Notes under the pieces: model-generated
Database searches by the model: none
Told to the model about the DNA's origin: nothing
The model's input: the letters and a program-made list of their open reading frames with translations, nothing else
Origin: Leishmania martiniquensis
Lineage: Eukaryota; Euglenozoa; Kinetoplastea; Trypanosomatida; Trypanosomatidae
Length of the DNA stretch: 64,000 nucleotides
Assembly: GCF_017916325.1 (NCBI RefSeq)
Contig: NC_090156.1
Coordinates: 499,501-563,500, forward strand
Reading direction: 5' to 3'
Program-made: the position numbers and the translations under genes
Part shown: one piece after another, positions 1 through 11,240 of the stretch
Position numbering within the stretch: the first letter of the stretch is position 1
Layout: every line of letters starts with the position of its first letter

Positions 1-1771
1 CACAGGCACGTGTGTGTGTGTATGTGTGTGCGGGAGGTGTGTGTGCTGGGGGTGTGGCTGCCGTTGAAATAGGGTGACGACGGTGGTCAAGGGAGAGTTG
101 CGACATGCCACCAGAGCCGCGCTCGTGCATGAGGGTGCGGGGGAGGGGGAGGAGGAGGAAGAGCGGACGAAGAGGACGTACGGAGCATGAAAGGATCATG
201 GAAGGGCGGTAGAACCCAACACAGACGCATCGTGCTGAGTATGCGCCGATAGCTGCTAGTACAACGGACACCTTTCGGCAAGTGCGCCGCGCGCAGAGAT
301 GATGCTTAGAGAGAGAGAGTAGGGGAGGTGCGGAGAGTGAGAGAAGACGGCTGCCGGCGACATGGTGGTGTCTTGCTCCGTGTACGGTCGCCCCTGCAGT
401 GCGCCCCCTCCGCCCCCCCACCTCTAACCCTCCCACCGCACTCGCCGCATACACTCTCCCTCACAACCACCTACACGCATTGCGTCATGCAATGGTTTCC
501 TCGTACACTTCGAGACACCGTGAGCCATACGCGGTCTCCCTCTGCTTCCCTTCGCCAGATCCGTTGCAAAAAGGCCTCCTCTCTTTTCTGCGCTGCTCTC
601 TCGATTGCAGGGCATGCATCACCCATACACAGCGCGTGTGCAAAATAAGCAAACGATATGGAGGAGACGGAGCCGAGCAGTGCCGCTGCGCCGCTGCCTT
701 CTCACCCCCACTCGTCAGCGGCTCAGCGGCACATTAGACAACAGGACTGCACACCCACAGCACCACCCGCCTCAGGATTTTACGATATACAGTGAAATGT
801 ACAGCTTTTTTTTTTGTGCCCTCCCCCCTTTTTTCGTGCTTACCGATTTCTTCCTTTCATTTGGTTGAAGTATTTCGCTGAGGTTCCCCTCCCTCCCTCC
901 CGCAAGCGCCTCGCGCTGGAGAACTGTGCCATCCGACCGGCAGCGCACCCAAAGCACTTCGTTATCATCTCTTCCCCCCTCCCCTTCCCCCCGACACGCG
1001 CGAAGTTGGGCGGAGACGCAAACGCCTGCATCTCAGTAAAAAAAATAAGGAAAGAGGGAGGGGACGGACAGTCGATCTCGAGAGAGTGAGTGAGTGGCGG
1101 AGAAGGCAAAAATGAGAGGGTGTTTGGACATGGGGTACAGAAGCCGGCGGGTAGAGGAGAGGGGTGGGGGAGAGGAGGAGGGGGAGGGGGAAGGGGGCAG
1201 AGAGGGAGGGAGAGGGAGAGACAATGGCGTTGAAAGCAGAGAGATGGGGACGGAAGGAAGTGACAGCGAGGTGGGAGGGAGGAGGAGGGGAGCGGTGGTG
1301 ATGGCTTGTCCGCGTTCTTCCTTACGCACACGCATGAGCCCACATGGCAAAAAGAAAAACACAGATGGAGCACATAAAAGACCCGCCGATGAGAGTGGAA
1401 CGAAGGCGACAGCCACAGCGGCAGAGTAACAGTAACAGAACGGCCGCAGATTCGTTAGGAGGAGAAAGAAGAGCGCGAGCGTGCACACTGGACAGAGACG
1501 TGGACGGGTCACGCGTGTGCGTGACGGTAGCTGAGAGGGGAGGAAAGAGAGGGACAGAGAGAGAGGGAGGAGTGGTGCGAAGGATATCAAGTTGACGCGT
1601 GCTCGAAGTAAAAAAAAAACAAATGGGAAGAGAGGGGCAACACAATCACCATGAAGAAGAGAGGAAAGCGAGTGAGGGAGGGGAGGGGGTGCACACACTG
1701 CACATTGTCGCCGTGGGGGCGATATATATATATATGCAGGGCAATCTGCAAGCATTCCCAAGTCGCCGTTG
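1..1771. other. Non-coding spacer / 3' UTR of the WD40 coiled-coil gene
   Basis: I see no credible gene here. The printed strand is G/A-rich (for example around 1140-1300 and 1540-1700), so the transcribed strand is pyrimidine-rich, as in trypanosomatid spacers. A (TG)n tract opens the window and a short (TA)n tract lies near 1720-1735. Open frames in this span encode low-complexity Pro/Ser/Leu or Arg/Gly/Glu strings and do not look like proteins. It probably contains the 3' UTR and polyadenylation region of the gene ending at 1772. Confidence 0.7.
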
Positions 1772-4700
1772 CTACTGCGGGTTCCGCGACGGCGACTTGG
1801 ATGGGGACGGGCTGCTCACAACGTTATCGATGCTCGAGTACCGATCCGCTGTATCGAGTTCCGGTGACCGCGCCACACATTGCTGATACTGCTGGATCTT
1901 CAACAGCAGCCGATGTTTCTCATCGCGCTGCACCACCAGCTGCCTCGACGAGGAGAGCAGGGAGTCTTGCAGGTGCGCGATGACTGTCTCCGCATCTGCC
2001 AGGCGGATAGAGAGGTCCAGGTTGAGTGCGACCAGCTTGTCGAGGGCATCCTTCTCGGTATCCCCGTAAGGCGGCTCCGCGGCACCGATCGCCTTGTCAG
2101 CACTGCCGCACAGCTGGGTCGGCACTGTAGGCCGCCCTGAAGATGTGTCCGTGCCGTGGCGCCTCGGACGGTTGACAGCGGGGCTGTCGTGCCAAGCGCC
2201 CGCGGCTGTGGCCTCGCTGTTCGCCACCTGGTTCTTCACCTGCTCTGCCTCTAGTGCTTTTCGCAGGGCCTCCATCGCCTCGCCCATCTTCTCTTCTCGC
2301 ACGTGCTCTTCCTCCAGCGCCGCGGCGGCCCCGTCGTACATGTCACACGCCCTCCGCAACTCCTCCCGGGCGCGTGACAGGTCCACCTCCATTTCACCCT
2401 GCGCACGCTTGAGACGCGAGATCATTGGCTTGAGGTGCTCATGTAGGTAATTGTTCAGCGCTTCGTGATCCTCGCGAAGCTTCTGCACCTCCTCGTCCGA
2501 GGCGTTGCTGGTGGTAGCCGCTGGCGGCGCTGGCTTCTCGACCCTAGCCAGTCCCCTCTGACGCTCGGCTTCGAGCTCCTGCTGCTGCTGCTGCACCTGC
2601 GCTGTGAGCTCCTCGACCTTTTTCTTCAGATTCCCATTGTCGAACTGCAGCTCGCCGCGAGCGCGCTTCAATTGTGATATCATCGGCTTAAGCTGATCAC
2701 GCAGATATCTCTTGAGCGCTTCATGATCCTCCTCCTCATCGCCCGTGCCGCCCGCTATCGAGGCCACTCGCGTCGCCTCCGCGGCGGCAGCCATCTCCTG
2801 CCCCCGAGGCACGACGACGAGCTCTGTTGTCCTCCCAAATTCTGTGTCCTCCGCCTTGCGCACCGTGCCATCGATGCACGGCGGTTCGTGACCGTCATCC
2901 TCTGTGCAGACCTCGATCGAATCGCTAGAAGACTGTCGTGACGTACTTGCGGAAGTATCCTGCTGCTGCTGCTGGGACTCCTGCAGTTTCGCCTCAGCGT
3001 CTTGTAGTTGCACGCGCATATCAGCCAGCTGGGCCTCCTGCTCCGCCGCCTCCCTCTTGAGGTCGTCGATAAGCTGAGTCTGGTGCTGCACGGTGTCGCG
3101 GAGATTGTCGTTCTCGTCCTTCATCTGCTGCCACTCCGAGGCGTTGAGGCGAATGCCGCTGGAGGCACTGCTGCTGCTGCTAGTGGGCTGCTGCAGTTTC
3201 GCCTCAGCGTCTTGTAGTTGCACGCGCATATCAGCCAGCTGGGCCTCCTGCTCCGCCGCCTCCCTCTTGAGGTCGTCGATAAGCTGAGTCTGGTGCTGCA
3301 CGGTGTCGCGGAGATTGTCGTTCTCGTCCTTCATCTGCTGCCACTCCGAGGCGTTGAGGCGAATGCCGCTGGAGGCACTGCTGCTGCTGCTAGTGGGCTG
3401 CTGCGGCTCCGGCGAGGACCAGGCACGTTCGTGATGCTGCGCCATCGCCAATTGCTCCTGAAGATCGCGGATTGTCGCTGCCCCGCTGTCTGGGACCGTC
3501 TTGGGCGCCGTGAAGGCTACCGTGTGGAGGCGCATGAGCGCAGGGAAGCGATAAGACTGCATGCGTCGCTCTAGCTCCGCCGCTGGCACGCTTGCCGGGT
3601 GCACCACCTCAACTTCAGCGATAAGGCTGCCGAGGCTCAGGTCAACCCGCTCAACTTGCGTCGGTGCGATGCCGAGGCCCACACAGAGGTCTGCGATGAA
3701 AGTGCTGTGAAGTTCGTGCGGCTTCTCCTCCATGATGTATTCCCAGTTCCCTCCTTGGAAGCGGCGAGAAAGGCAGGTGTGCTCTACCGGCACACCGTCC
3801 TGGCTCGCGCTGTCCCTGTCGTGCCCAAATGTGAGGATCATCGCATTGTACAGGTTCGTGGCGTTGTTCTGTGTACCACTAAGAGCCGGGCTGCGCGGGG
3901 CAGAGCTGAGCTCGGCGTTGCCAGCTGCATGATCTGCTGAACTCGGTAGATCGGCAACGTTCAACATATTCAGAGACGAAGACTTGGACTCGGACTGGTT
4001 CAGCTGAGCCTCGAGCTCGCGCTGTCGCTCCAGAGCTTCGTCCAGCTGGCGCTGCATGTCCATGAGCAAGCTTTGCAGGCGCTCCACCTCGTCCTTCGCC
4101 ATGTGGTGGGAGGCGGCGCCGGTGCCGGCCGGCGCCCGCTCGCTCGCTTCCTCACGCGCCTCGCTCGCGCGCGCTTCGAGCTCTCGGAGACGCTCGCGCA
4201 GGCGGTCGTTCTCCTGCGAAAGCAGCTGCTGTGTCTCGACCTCGCATTGCGCCTCCATGCGGTACTTCTCGTAATTCAGCTTGGCATCTCGCTTCGTCGC
4301 CTCCAGCTCTTCCTGAAGACTTCGAATGTACTCCTTCATCCGCGCCACCGGTGCCAATACCGGGAGGTCGCCCTCGTTGACACTGTGGTAGGCATCCCAG
4401 TCATTGTGCAACGATGCCACCGTAAGCGCAGAGGTGTTTATGGGATCTACAAGGTGACTGCCCGAGGGTGTCGCGGCCGCCGCGGATGCGCCGTTCCTGC
4501 CCCGTGTGGCAATGGTACGGGGCACTGTCGCGCCCGCGCTGGGGGTTCTGAGCACACCGGTGGAGACGGGCACGTCGTCGAAGATGATCGGCACCGTCTC
4601 CGCGTTCCAGCACTGCAACACGCCACTGGAGGAGGCTGTCCACACCTTGTACGCGGAGGTCAGCTGCACTTTCTGCATAGCGAGGACCATACCCTGTCCA

Positions 4701-5731
4701 AGGCCCCAGTAGGGCACCCGCTCCGCGAGGTCCTGCAACGGTGATCTCGTGGCAATGTCCCAAAGCAGTATGTGGCCGTGCTTGTCGGCCGACCAGACGC
4801 GTGACTCCACCACCATCAAGCTGGAGATCGGCGCGGTGTGGCCTCGCAAGACCTTGAGGCAAGAGAGCGACCGCATGTCCCACACACGCAATGTCATATC
4901 CTCGCCGGCGGACCATAGCTGGTTCGCATGCGACACGACCGCCAGCGCCAGCACTGCGCGAACGTGTCCACTGAAGGTGTGGATGCTCGCATCGGTGCTT
5001 GCTTGCCCAGCAGCGAAATCGTATGGGTCCCACGCCCGCACTGTGCCGTCGTCACTTCCAGAGAAGACGACGGCACCCGTGGGGCCTTCGAAGACAGCGA
5101 GGGCGCGGACGCCGCCGTTGTGGCCGTGCAGGATGCGTTGGAGCTGCATGTTGCCGCCGGTCGGGTCCCACTGGCACATCTTCCAGTTTGCACCGCCCGT
5201 CATGACGGTACCGTCAACTTCCACTATGCAGTTTACCCCGCCGTTGTGCGCCATCACCTCCTTGAGCAGGATCATGGTCTTTGCGCTGTACACATGCACG
5301 TAGCCGTCCTGGAACCCGGCCCACACCACGTCCTCGCTTGGAAGGTACAGGAGGGAGCTGCAGTAAGAGTTCTCGCGTCCTGGTAGCTCCTTCAGCGGGG
5401 TGCCCTTGGGCAGCGCACGAATGCACAGTGTTCCTCTGTAGTCGGCGGTCCACATGATGCGGTCGTTCACCGGGGCGATGCAGCGCACCGCTCCGGTCAC
5501 AGAGTACGTGGGGTTTACGTCTGCAACGTACACCGCGTCCTCCATACGGCCGATCTTTGGATGAGAGCCCGTAGAAGGGCGTGGCGACCGTGCGCGTGGC
5601 ATCACGGAGAGGAAAAAGCTATTTCGCGTCGGACTCACGGAGCTCGGGCAGCGCGGGGCCGACTCGCTATGCACCTTGTACAGCTGCTGGTGCGACGGCG
5701 AGGTCGCCCGGGAAACGGAGCGGTGAATCAT
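1772..5731 (-). CDS. WD40 repeat / coiled-coil protein with tandem internal repeat (1319 aa)
   Basis: The N-terminal third (about residues 80-380) is a run of WD40 repeats, with motifs such as WSAGEDMTLRVWD and VFSGSDDGTVRAWD, enough for one beta-propeller. A globular module follows (about 635-755) with an F-x-G-x-x-W start and a later GSL motif; from memory it resembles modules in kinetoplastid cytoskeletal/flagellum-attachment coiled-coil proteins, which is weak evidence. Most of the rest (about 480-620 and 770-1290) is heptad-type coiled coil rich in Glu, Gln, Lys and Leu. Residues about 776-916 are two copies of a 70-residue unit, identical in DNA. Another imperfect repeat contains LKPMIS (two copies, around 1000-1140). 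The ATG at 5731 is the first in frame, and a pyrimidine tract lies upstream near 5840-5885. A scaffold role in the cytoskeleton is inference; no enzyme motif is seen. Confidence 0.88.
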   Translation of the reverse strand: MIHRSVSRATSPSHQQLYKVHSESAPRCPSSVSPTRNSFFLSVMPRARSPRPSTGSHPKIGRMEDAVYVADVNPTYSVTGAVRCIAPVNDRIMWTADYRGTLCIRALPKGTPLKELPGRENSYCSSLLYLPSEDVVWAGFQDGYVHVYSAKTMILLKEVMAHNGGVNCIVEVDGTVMTGGANWKMCQWDPTGGNMQLQRILHGHNGGVRALAVFEGPTGAVVFSGSDDGTVRAWDPYDFAAGQASTDASIHTFSGHVRAVLALAVVSHANQLWSAGEDMTLRVWDMRSLSCLKVLRGHTAPISSLMVVESRVWSADKHGHILLWDIATRSPLQDLAERVPYWGLGQGMVLAMQKVQLTSAYKVWTASSSGVLQCWNAETVPIIFDDVPVSTGVLRTPSAGATVPRTIATRGRNGASAAAATPSGSHLVDPINTSALTVASLHNDWDAYHSVNEGDLPVLAPVARMKEYIRSLQEELEATKRDAKLNYEKYRMEAQCEVETQQLLSQENDRLRERLRELEARASEAREEASERAPAGTGAASHHMAKDEVERLQSLLMDMQRQLDEALERQRELEAQLNQSESKSSSLNMLNVADLPSSADHAAGNAELSSAPRSPALSGTQNNATNLYNAMILTFGHDRDSASQDGVPVEHTCLSRRFQGGNWEYIMEEKPHELHSTFIADLCVGLGIAPTQVERVDLSLGSLIAEVEVVHPASVPAAELERRMQSYRFPALMRLHTVAFTAPKTVPDSGAATIRDLQEQLAMAQHHERAWSSPEPQQPTSSSSSASSGIRLNASEWQQMKDENDNLRDTVQHQTQLIDDLKREAAEQEAQLADMRVQLQDAEAKLQQPTSSSSSASSGIRLNASEWQQMKDENDNLRDTVQHQTQLIDDLKREAAEQEAQLADMRVQLQDAEAKLQESQQQQQDTSASTSRQSSSDSIEVCTEDDGHEPPCIDGTVRKAEDTEFGRTTELVVVPRGQEMAAAAEATRVASIAGGTGDEEEDHEALKRYLRDQLKPMISQLKRARGELQFDNGNLKKKVEELTAQVQQQQQELEAERQRGLARVEKPAPPAATTSNASDEEVQKLREDHEALNNYLHEHLKPMISRLKRAQGEMEVDLSRAREELRRACDMYDGAAAALEEEHVREEKMGEAMEALRKALEAEQVKNQVANSEATAAGAWHDSPAVNRPRRHGTDTSSGRPTVPTQLCGSADKAIGAAEPPYGDTEKDALDKLVALNLDLSIRLADAETVIAHLQDSLLSSSRQLVVQRDEKHRLLLKIQQYQQCVARSPELDTADRYSSIDNVVSSPSPSKSPSRNPQ
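2981..3404 (-). repeat. Exact tandem duplication of a 210-bp coding unit
   Basis: The unit starting at 2981 is repeated from 3191 with period 210 bp and no difference that I could find over the full unit, followed by a short partial extension to about 3404. The period is a multiple of three, so reading frame is kept and a 70-residue coiled-coil unit (starting QQPTSSSSSASSG) is doubled. Identity at silent positions points to a recent duplication or ongoing homogenisation. Confidence 0.95.
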
Positions 5732-8700
5732 GATTGACTAAAGCGCTCTGCGTAAATTTGTGGGCGCGCGGCTGACGTCGGTGCTGCCGCTGCCTTTTCT
5801 TATGCGGACGTGCTCGAGGCGTACAGCAGGAGTGGCGGCGGCGGTGGGGGTAGGCGAGAGGGTAACAGTTAGGAGAGGAAATGCGATGACAAGCTGGCAA
5901 TGCGCGCCGACACCACATTCAAAGATGGACAGGTGAGAGGGAGAAGGACTTGCCGGGTAGAAGGAGTTGGTGCGCTTCGTCTTCTGATGCGTCCACTGAT
6001 AACGGTGCCCCCAGATTACTGCGTTCAACCGGATAGCCGTGTGCCCGTTTGTGTCTGTGTGTGTGTGTGCCGGAAGGGCGTAAGGAGGCAAAGGAAGGGC
6101 AGAAGAGGGCAGTAGAGAGAGAGTGCTATGGCGGGATGCTAAGAGGCCTTCCCCCTCCTCGAACACTCGCTGCGCTACACACACACACACACACAGAGAC
6201 AGTCACAGACACACGACTAGAACGGCTTTGGAGAGCGATGTAAGCGGAGATCGTTAGGGCGGGGAGGTGTGCGCGTGCGTGATGGCGGTGTTGGAGGGCT
6301 GTTACGATCCCTGAGAAGGAGCAACGGGTGGGAGGGGAGGGGAAGGGTGATGGGCGTGCGAGATGATGTACACAGGGTGGGGTGTGCACTCTAAAGAGAG
6401 AGGGGGGGAAGAGGGAGACAGAAATGTGCGGGCAAAGAAAGGGGATGACCGGCGCTACGCATCACATGGAGTACAGCTCGCAGTGTGGCAGAAAGGGGAG
6501 AGGGCCGAGGGAGTGTGAAGACCGCCACCGAGCCACGCGCACAGTCCCTGCCTCGTCTCTCGTCGTCCCCACTTTCCCCCACACGGCGGCGAATAGTTTG
6601 GCCATTCCACACGTATCTGCCTCGAAGAGAATGCCGTATGCCCTGCACCACAGATTTTGCGAACAAATACAGGACAACGGCTGGGCCGCGAGCGTGTGGT
6701 ACGCACGCCGCGCTGTCACCTCTTGTATCGCGTTGTTAATGTGAAAAAAAAAAACGTCGCTCGAGTTGCACATGCGGACCCCTCCTTTCCCCGACCTTGG
6801 CAACGGTGACATGCAGAGGGGCGCGTGCGTCACGCATAAGTGCACGTGTACGATGGCATGTCCACATTATGATGTGTGTATGTGTGTGTGTGATTGCAAG
6901 TGCCAAGGCACATGTCCGAGTTCAACAGCGGCCCCGCAGGCTTGATGGGTAAATTATATATACATAAGAGAAAGGAGGACGGGCACAAATGTGCGCCGCA
7001 CATTCGTCAAGAAATAATCAGAGAGAGAGAGACAGAGAGAGAGAGCTCATACGCGGCGATCGGTGAAGAGAAAGAGGGAGAGGAGGGGACGGCGAGAAGG
7101 TGCGAGAGGCCTTATCCCTCTAACCGGCCCATTCTTGCATACAGCACATGTGCCAAGACACATCTCGGCTCCCATCCACTCAGCACCTGTACAGGGCCCC
7201 ATCGCCACATGGTGTGCGAAGCCGCCCTCGACGCCTGTGCGAAAGCAATGCCATGGACTGGATCCTCAACCTCGCAGCCACGCCCCGCACCCCCTTCGGG
7301 GCGGCTTAGACTCCAAACACGAATGGGCAGAGAGAGGGGCAGCTGAGAGGCGCTCGCAGCCACGCGAAAGAAGTGCTCATCCCATCGAAGGCGCACGCGC
7401 ATGGACTGTCGCAGCTCGCTCCCGCGTAACGCCATTCAAGACGTGAACGCCGAGATCTGTGGCAACCCGTCACTCTGGACTCCCGACCTTGTACGTATTA
7501 GTCCCTCGGGCAGTACCGCACTCACTGCAAGGTGTGTGCTTGTGGGCGTTGGCTCTTCGGAGGATAGGAGGGGAGGGGGGAGAGTGCGGAGGCGACGGGT
7601 GACAGAAATATACACGAGCAAGGGCGGAAGGAAACACGCAAGCACATTTACATGACCGAACGCTCGCACTGAGAGAGCGAGAGAGAGAGGGAGGGAGAGA
7701 GGGCGAGCCGCTGATGGAGGTCCGCATCGAGTGGAAGGAGGGTGCTCAAGCAGATGGATGAAGTGGGTAAGGGAGGGGGGGTAAAGCGGGGGAGGGGTGA
7801 GAGCACTGTGGTATGGCTTGCTGATGAATGCGGCGAATGCCTTTGTCGGCGGCGTGAAATCAAAAAAAGGGACGGTTGGTGGCGGAGAAAGAGGGCGCGG
7901 CGAGGCGTAGCGTGACACGTGCGTTACGCATGCCGTGCCCTGCCCCCTCCCCGTTTCGTCATCCGCCGTCGACATCAACACACAGATGCCTCCCATGAGG
8001 ACGCCGTCTACTTCCCCCCTCCCCCCACGCCCTCCATACATGATCGCCTATACCCTCCATCCGTCAAACGGATGCACACTGCAGCAGAAACGAAAAAAAA
8101 GGAGGAATGAAGAAGGGCGAGTAGACTTTGTGGCTCGCTTGCCTTCCCCTCTTTTCGGCTCTCCTTCCAGTCTTGGCCCTCATCCCTTCCCCGTGGTTAC
8201 GGTGAAGCGTCGTCGTCCTCCTCCCCCTTCACACACCCTCACCATCGTCCGCCTCTCTGTTTGGCCCACTGCCCGCCCTCCCTTTTTTCCACATCAAACA
8301 CGCGCACACACGTAAAGGGCTACTCTGCCGCGGCGTCGTAGGGAGGGAGACATGCACGCACGAACACATACATACAGGCACACCTTACCTATCCTGAACG
8401 CGAGTCACAGCAGGGACGTAGACGCACACACGCACCAATAGAGAGAGAGAAGGATAGAGGGGCTAAGGGTGAGAGGAAACGAGGGCAGAACATACAGGAC
8501 GGATCGAGAAGCAAACGTGGACAGGGAGGGAGGGGGGGGACTGGAAGAGTGCGAGCGTCATGATGAGATTAACATAGGCAACGTCACGTAAAACAGTAAA
8601 CAAGAAGCACAAGACGCAACGAGACTATCACCCGTGAGACGAGACGTGCGCGGGTGAAATCGAACGCGCAGGGAAAGCGACGGACAAGGGCGTACACGTG

Positions 8701-9029
8701 CAAACTGAAGCACAGTCCTCTACGCGGATCATGACAATGATCACGATGAGCACCTGCAGCAGCAGCAGCCGAAACGGGTAAGCAGCGCAGGTCGGCTGAC
8801 GCACACACACGCGCATACATACACACAAGCGTGTTTTTTTTGTTGTTTTCGCTGCGTCCGCCCATAATAGCCTAGAGGGGGAAGAGGTATGGCGCTGTGG
8901 CCACGTTTGACTGCGTGTGTACATATGCATGCGCTGTCAGTTTCAGAAGTACATCGAGGAAAGGAATGGATGCGCACTGACTGTTGCTTCGCACGCAGGT
9001 CTGAGAAGTCTCCCCCCGCCCTTTCCTTG
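5732..9029. other. Long non-coding spacer (3.3 kb)
   Basis: No convincing coding region. It contains (TG)n/(CA)n tracts (near 6050, 6180, 6875), G/A-rich blocks (6395-6430, 7020-7100, 7560-7800) and a more unique GC-rich block at about 7180-7440 that might be a degenerate retroposon remnant. The part next to 5731 is the 5' flank of the WD40 gene; the part next to 9030 should be the 3' UTR of the adenylate kinase gene. Confidence 0.65.
7180..7440 (-). repeat. Possible SIDER-like degenerate retroposon remnant
   Basis: This block is less repetitive than the spacer around it. On the minus strand it has a CGATGGGGCC stretch similar to TGATGGGGCC at 37931-37945 and a GCCGCCCCGAAGGG stretch reminiscent of the repeat at 57400-57430. 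Leishmania 3' UTRs are known to carry short degenerate retroposons (SIDERs). The match is short, so this is tentative. Confidence 0.25.
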
Positions 9030-10034
9030 CTACTCGACATCGTGGCTTCCGAGGTATTCGGTGATATCCTTCGTGATGACAGTCTGCGGTCGGTCCGCGT
9101 CGACGCGGTACATGATCGATCCGTAGTAGTCCAGCAGGTCTTCCACCATTGAGTGGTATGCCTCCAGGCGAGGGCGAAGGACCTCGCGTGTGTCATCGTC
9201 ACGGTGCTGCAGCCGCTCCATCAGCGCCGTGTCGTCCTGCGGCGGCGGGTTGTACTTGAGATGGTAGATGGTGCCGGTGACCGGGTCGGTGCGACGCCCT
9301 TCGACACGCTCGAACAAAATGTCGTCCGGGGCGTCCAACACGACAAAGGTGTGTGGGCAGAGGCCTGCAGCGTCCAGAGAGATCGCTTGAGAACGGGTGC
9401 GCGGGAATCCGTCCAGCAGCCACCCGTTCACCACCGCATCCTCCCTCGTCAGCCGGTTGCGGATGATGCCGATAATGAGACTATCCGGCACGAGGTCGCC
9501 CCGCTTCATGCAGGCCTCAGCGATTTTGCCGAGGTGTGTGCCCTCCGCCACTTCAGACCGCAAAAGATCACCTGATGAGACGTGCACCGGCTTCCTGCCA
9601 ATCGTACGCTTGTAATACGAGCAGATGTGCTGTGCCTGCGTGCCCTTGCCGCTCGCTGGCGGCCCAGCCAGGGCCAGCCGCGGGGGCAGCGGCGACGCCG
9701 TTAAGTCATGGACGTAGCGGAGTGGCTTCGCTGGCTTGTCGGTGATGATGCACCGCAGAATATACTCCATCAGCTGCCCAATGTTGCGGTCTTTAATGTA
9801 CTTGATGGTGTCCTCGGAAAGGCCGTCGTTGGAGGACATGAAGGGGACCGGAACTTTCACCTCAGACGTCTCAGTGGTGGCGTCGGAGAAGGGGGCATTG
9901 GCAGCGGCGGCATCAAAAATGGGGGCGGCCGCCTCTGAGGTCTCGGCGGCGGCAGCGGGCACCGCATCGGCCGCAATGGGGGAGTCCGGTTGATGGAGCT
10001 TTGAGGCCATTTTGTCGTCAGCAACTGCGCTCAT
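9030..10034 (-). CDS. Adenylate kinase with N-terminal RIIa/DPY30-like docking segment (334 aa)
   Basis: Catalyses ATP + AMP = 2 ADP. The kinase core starts near residue 118, with the P-loop GPPASGKGT at 124-132, the AMP-binding segment SSGDLLRSEV (153-162), LLDGFPRT (206-213) and the LID entry GRRTDPVTGTIYH (247-258) without zinc cysteines. The core is of usual size (about 215 aa). The first 70 residues are Ala/Thr/Glu-rich and probably disordered. Residues about 75-110 (DTIKYIKDRNIGQLMEYIL...) form a short helical pair typical of RIIa or DPY30-type dimerisation/docking modules, which occur on axonemal and flagellar adenylate kinases. The start is the ATG at 10034; a pyrimidine tract lies just upstream (10050-10085 on the transcribed strand). 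A flagellar location is inferred. Confidence 0.93.
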   Translation of the reverse strand: MSAVADDKMASKLHQPDSPIAADAVPAAAAETSEAAAPIFDAAAANAPFSDATTETSEVKVPVPFMSSNDGLSEDTIKYIKDRNIGQLMEYILRCIITDKPAKPLRYVHDLTASPLPPRLALAGPPASGKGTQAQHICSYYKRTIGRKPVHVSSGDLLRSEVAEGTHLGKIAEACMKRGDLVPDSLIIGIIRNRLTREDAVVNGWLLDGFPRTRSQAISLDAAGLCPHTFVVLDAPDDILFERVEGRRTDPVTGTIYHLKYNPPPQDDTALMERLQHRDDDTREVLRPRLEAYHSMVEDLLDYYGSIMYRVDADRPQTVITKDITEYLGSHDVE

Positions 10035-11240
10035 GCTTTTTCAGTGGAGGGTGCACGTAGGGAAGAAGAGACGCAAAAAAAAAGAGCACGAGACGTGCGT
10101 GCGCGTGTGTTTGGTGATGGTAGTGGTGGGCAGTGGAGTGGAAGTGGCACAGGTGGGAGCAAAAAAAATGTGAGTGAGGGGCGGCTGCGTATGACGATTT
10201 CTGAACGTGTCCACCCTCACGATAGCAGAGGAAGTAAAGACAGCTATGCAAAAACAGCAAAGAAACGGGGGCAGCAATAAAAGGCACAGGTGACGAAAAT
10301 AGTGGGGAGAAGGGCGCAGGAGGCGTCTGCGCATGCGAGCCGTGATATATATATATGTGTGCGTGTTGAGGAGCGCAACAATGATAGAGAGGAACGAAAG
10401 AAGCCAGAGGTGGGAGCGACTGCGTACCCAAAGAGTTCATAGAGAGAGAGACAGAGGGGGGGGAGGTCCCAGAAATGCACGAGCTCAGTTGACAGCAATA
10501 GGTCCACGACGGCTGCGCTCACCTTCCCGCCGACAAGCAGCACTTAAGCCGCGGCACATGTTCTGTACCTCCCCCTTCCCCCTTCTAGATCTGGGCGGCG
10601 CTGCCCCTCTCTTACACATCCTATAAGTGCACATGCACAGAAATATATGTGCTTCCATGACCTTTTTTTTCGTCCAGCTCCTCTCCTTCGGCTTGCAGCG
10701 CCCGCCGAGGCGCTGCCAAATCCCCCATGATTAACGTCTGCCGCCCTCTTCTCTTTCGCCTGTCACCTGCCCGCCTGCCTGCCACACATACACACAGAGA
10801 CACAGACACAAAAGTTCCATGCTCAATAGGGGGAGGGAAGGAAGAAGGGCGAACACCATTTTCTCGATTGACCGAGGGCGTCCAGCGAGCGATACGCACA
10901 CCGCCACACAGACAAACACAAAATGAGCTCGAGCACGCTGTCGTCGTGATGGCAGCGGTGGTGGTGGGTATTCTACATGTAATGGAGATGAAAAAAAGGG
11001 GGAGGGGTGGGTGGAGGCGGAGGAGGCGAGGACGATGCCCGGGCCGGGGAGTCACATCAAAGTGAGAAGACGAAACGGAAGATGACGAGGTCCACAAGGG
11101 GGAGGGGAGAGAGAACGTTTTGCCGCACATCCACAGCTCGCAGCTCAGAGGTGAGCAGCGCAAGTCAGCAGGGGGGAGCGACAGCGGCCACTGTCCGTAG
11201 GCGCACGTTGTACTCGGCGAGAGCAATGGCGAACAGCGTG
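10035..11240. other. Non-coding spacer between LRR and adenylate kinase genes
   Basis: No gene seen. Contains the pyrimidine tract that probably serves adenylate kinase trans-splicing (10050-10085), a short (TA)n tract near 10345-10357, and a C/T-rich transcribed strand around 10970-11130. Open frames here are low-complexity. Confidence 0.65.
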
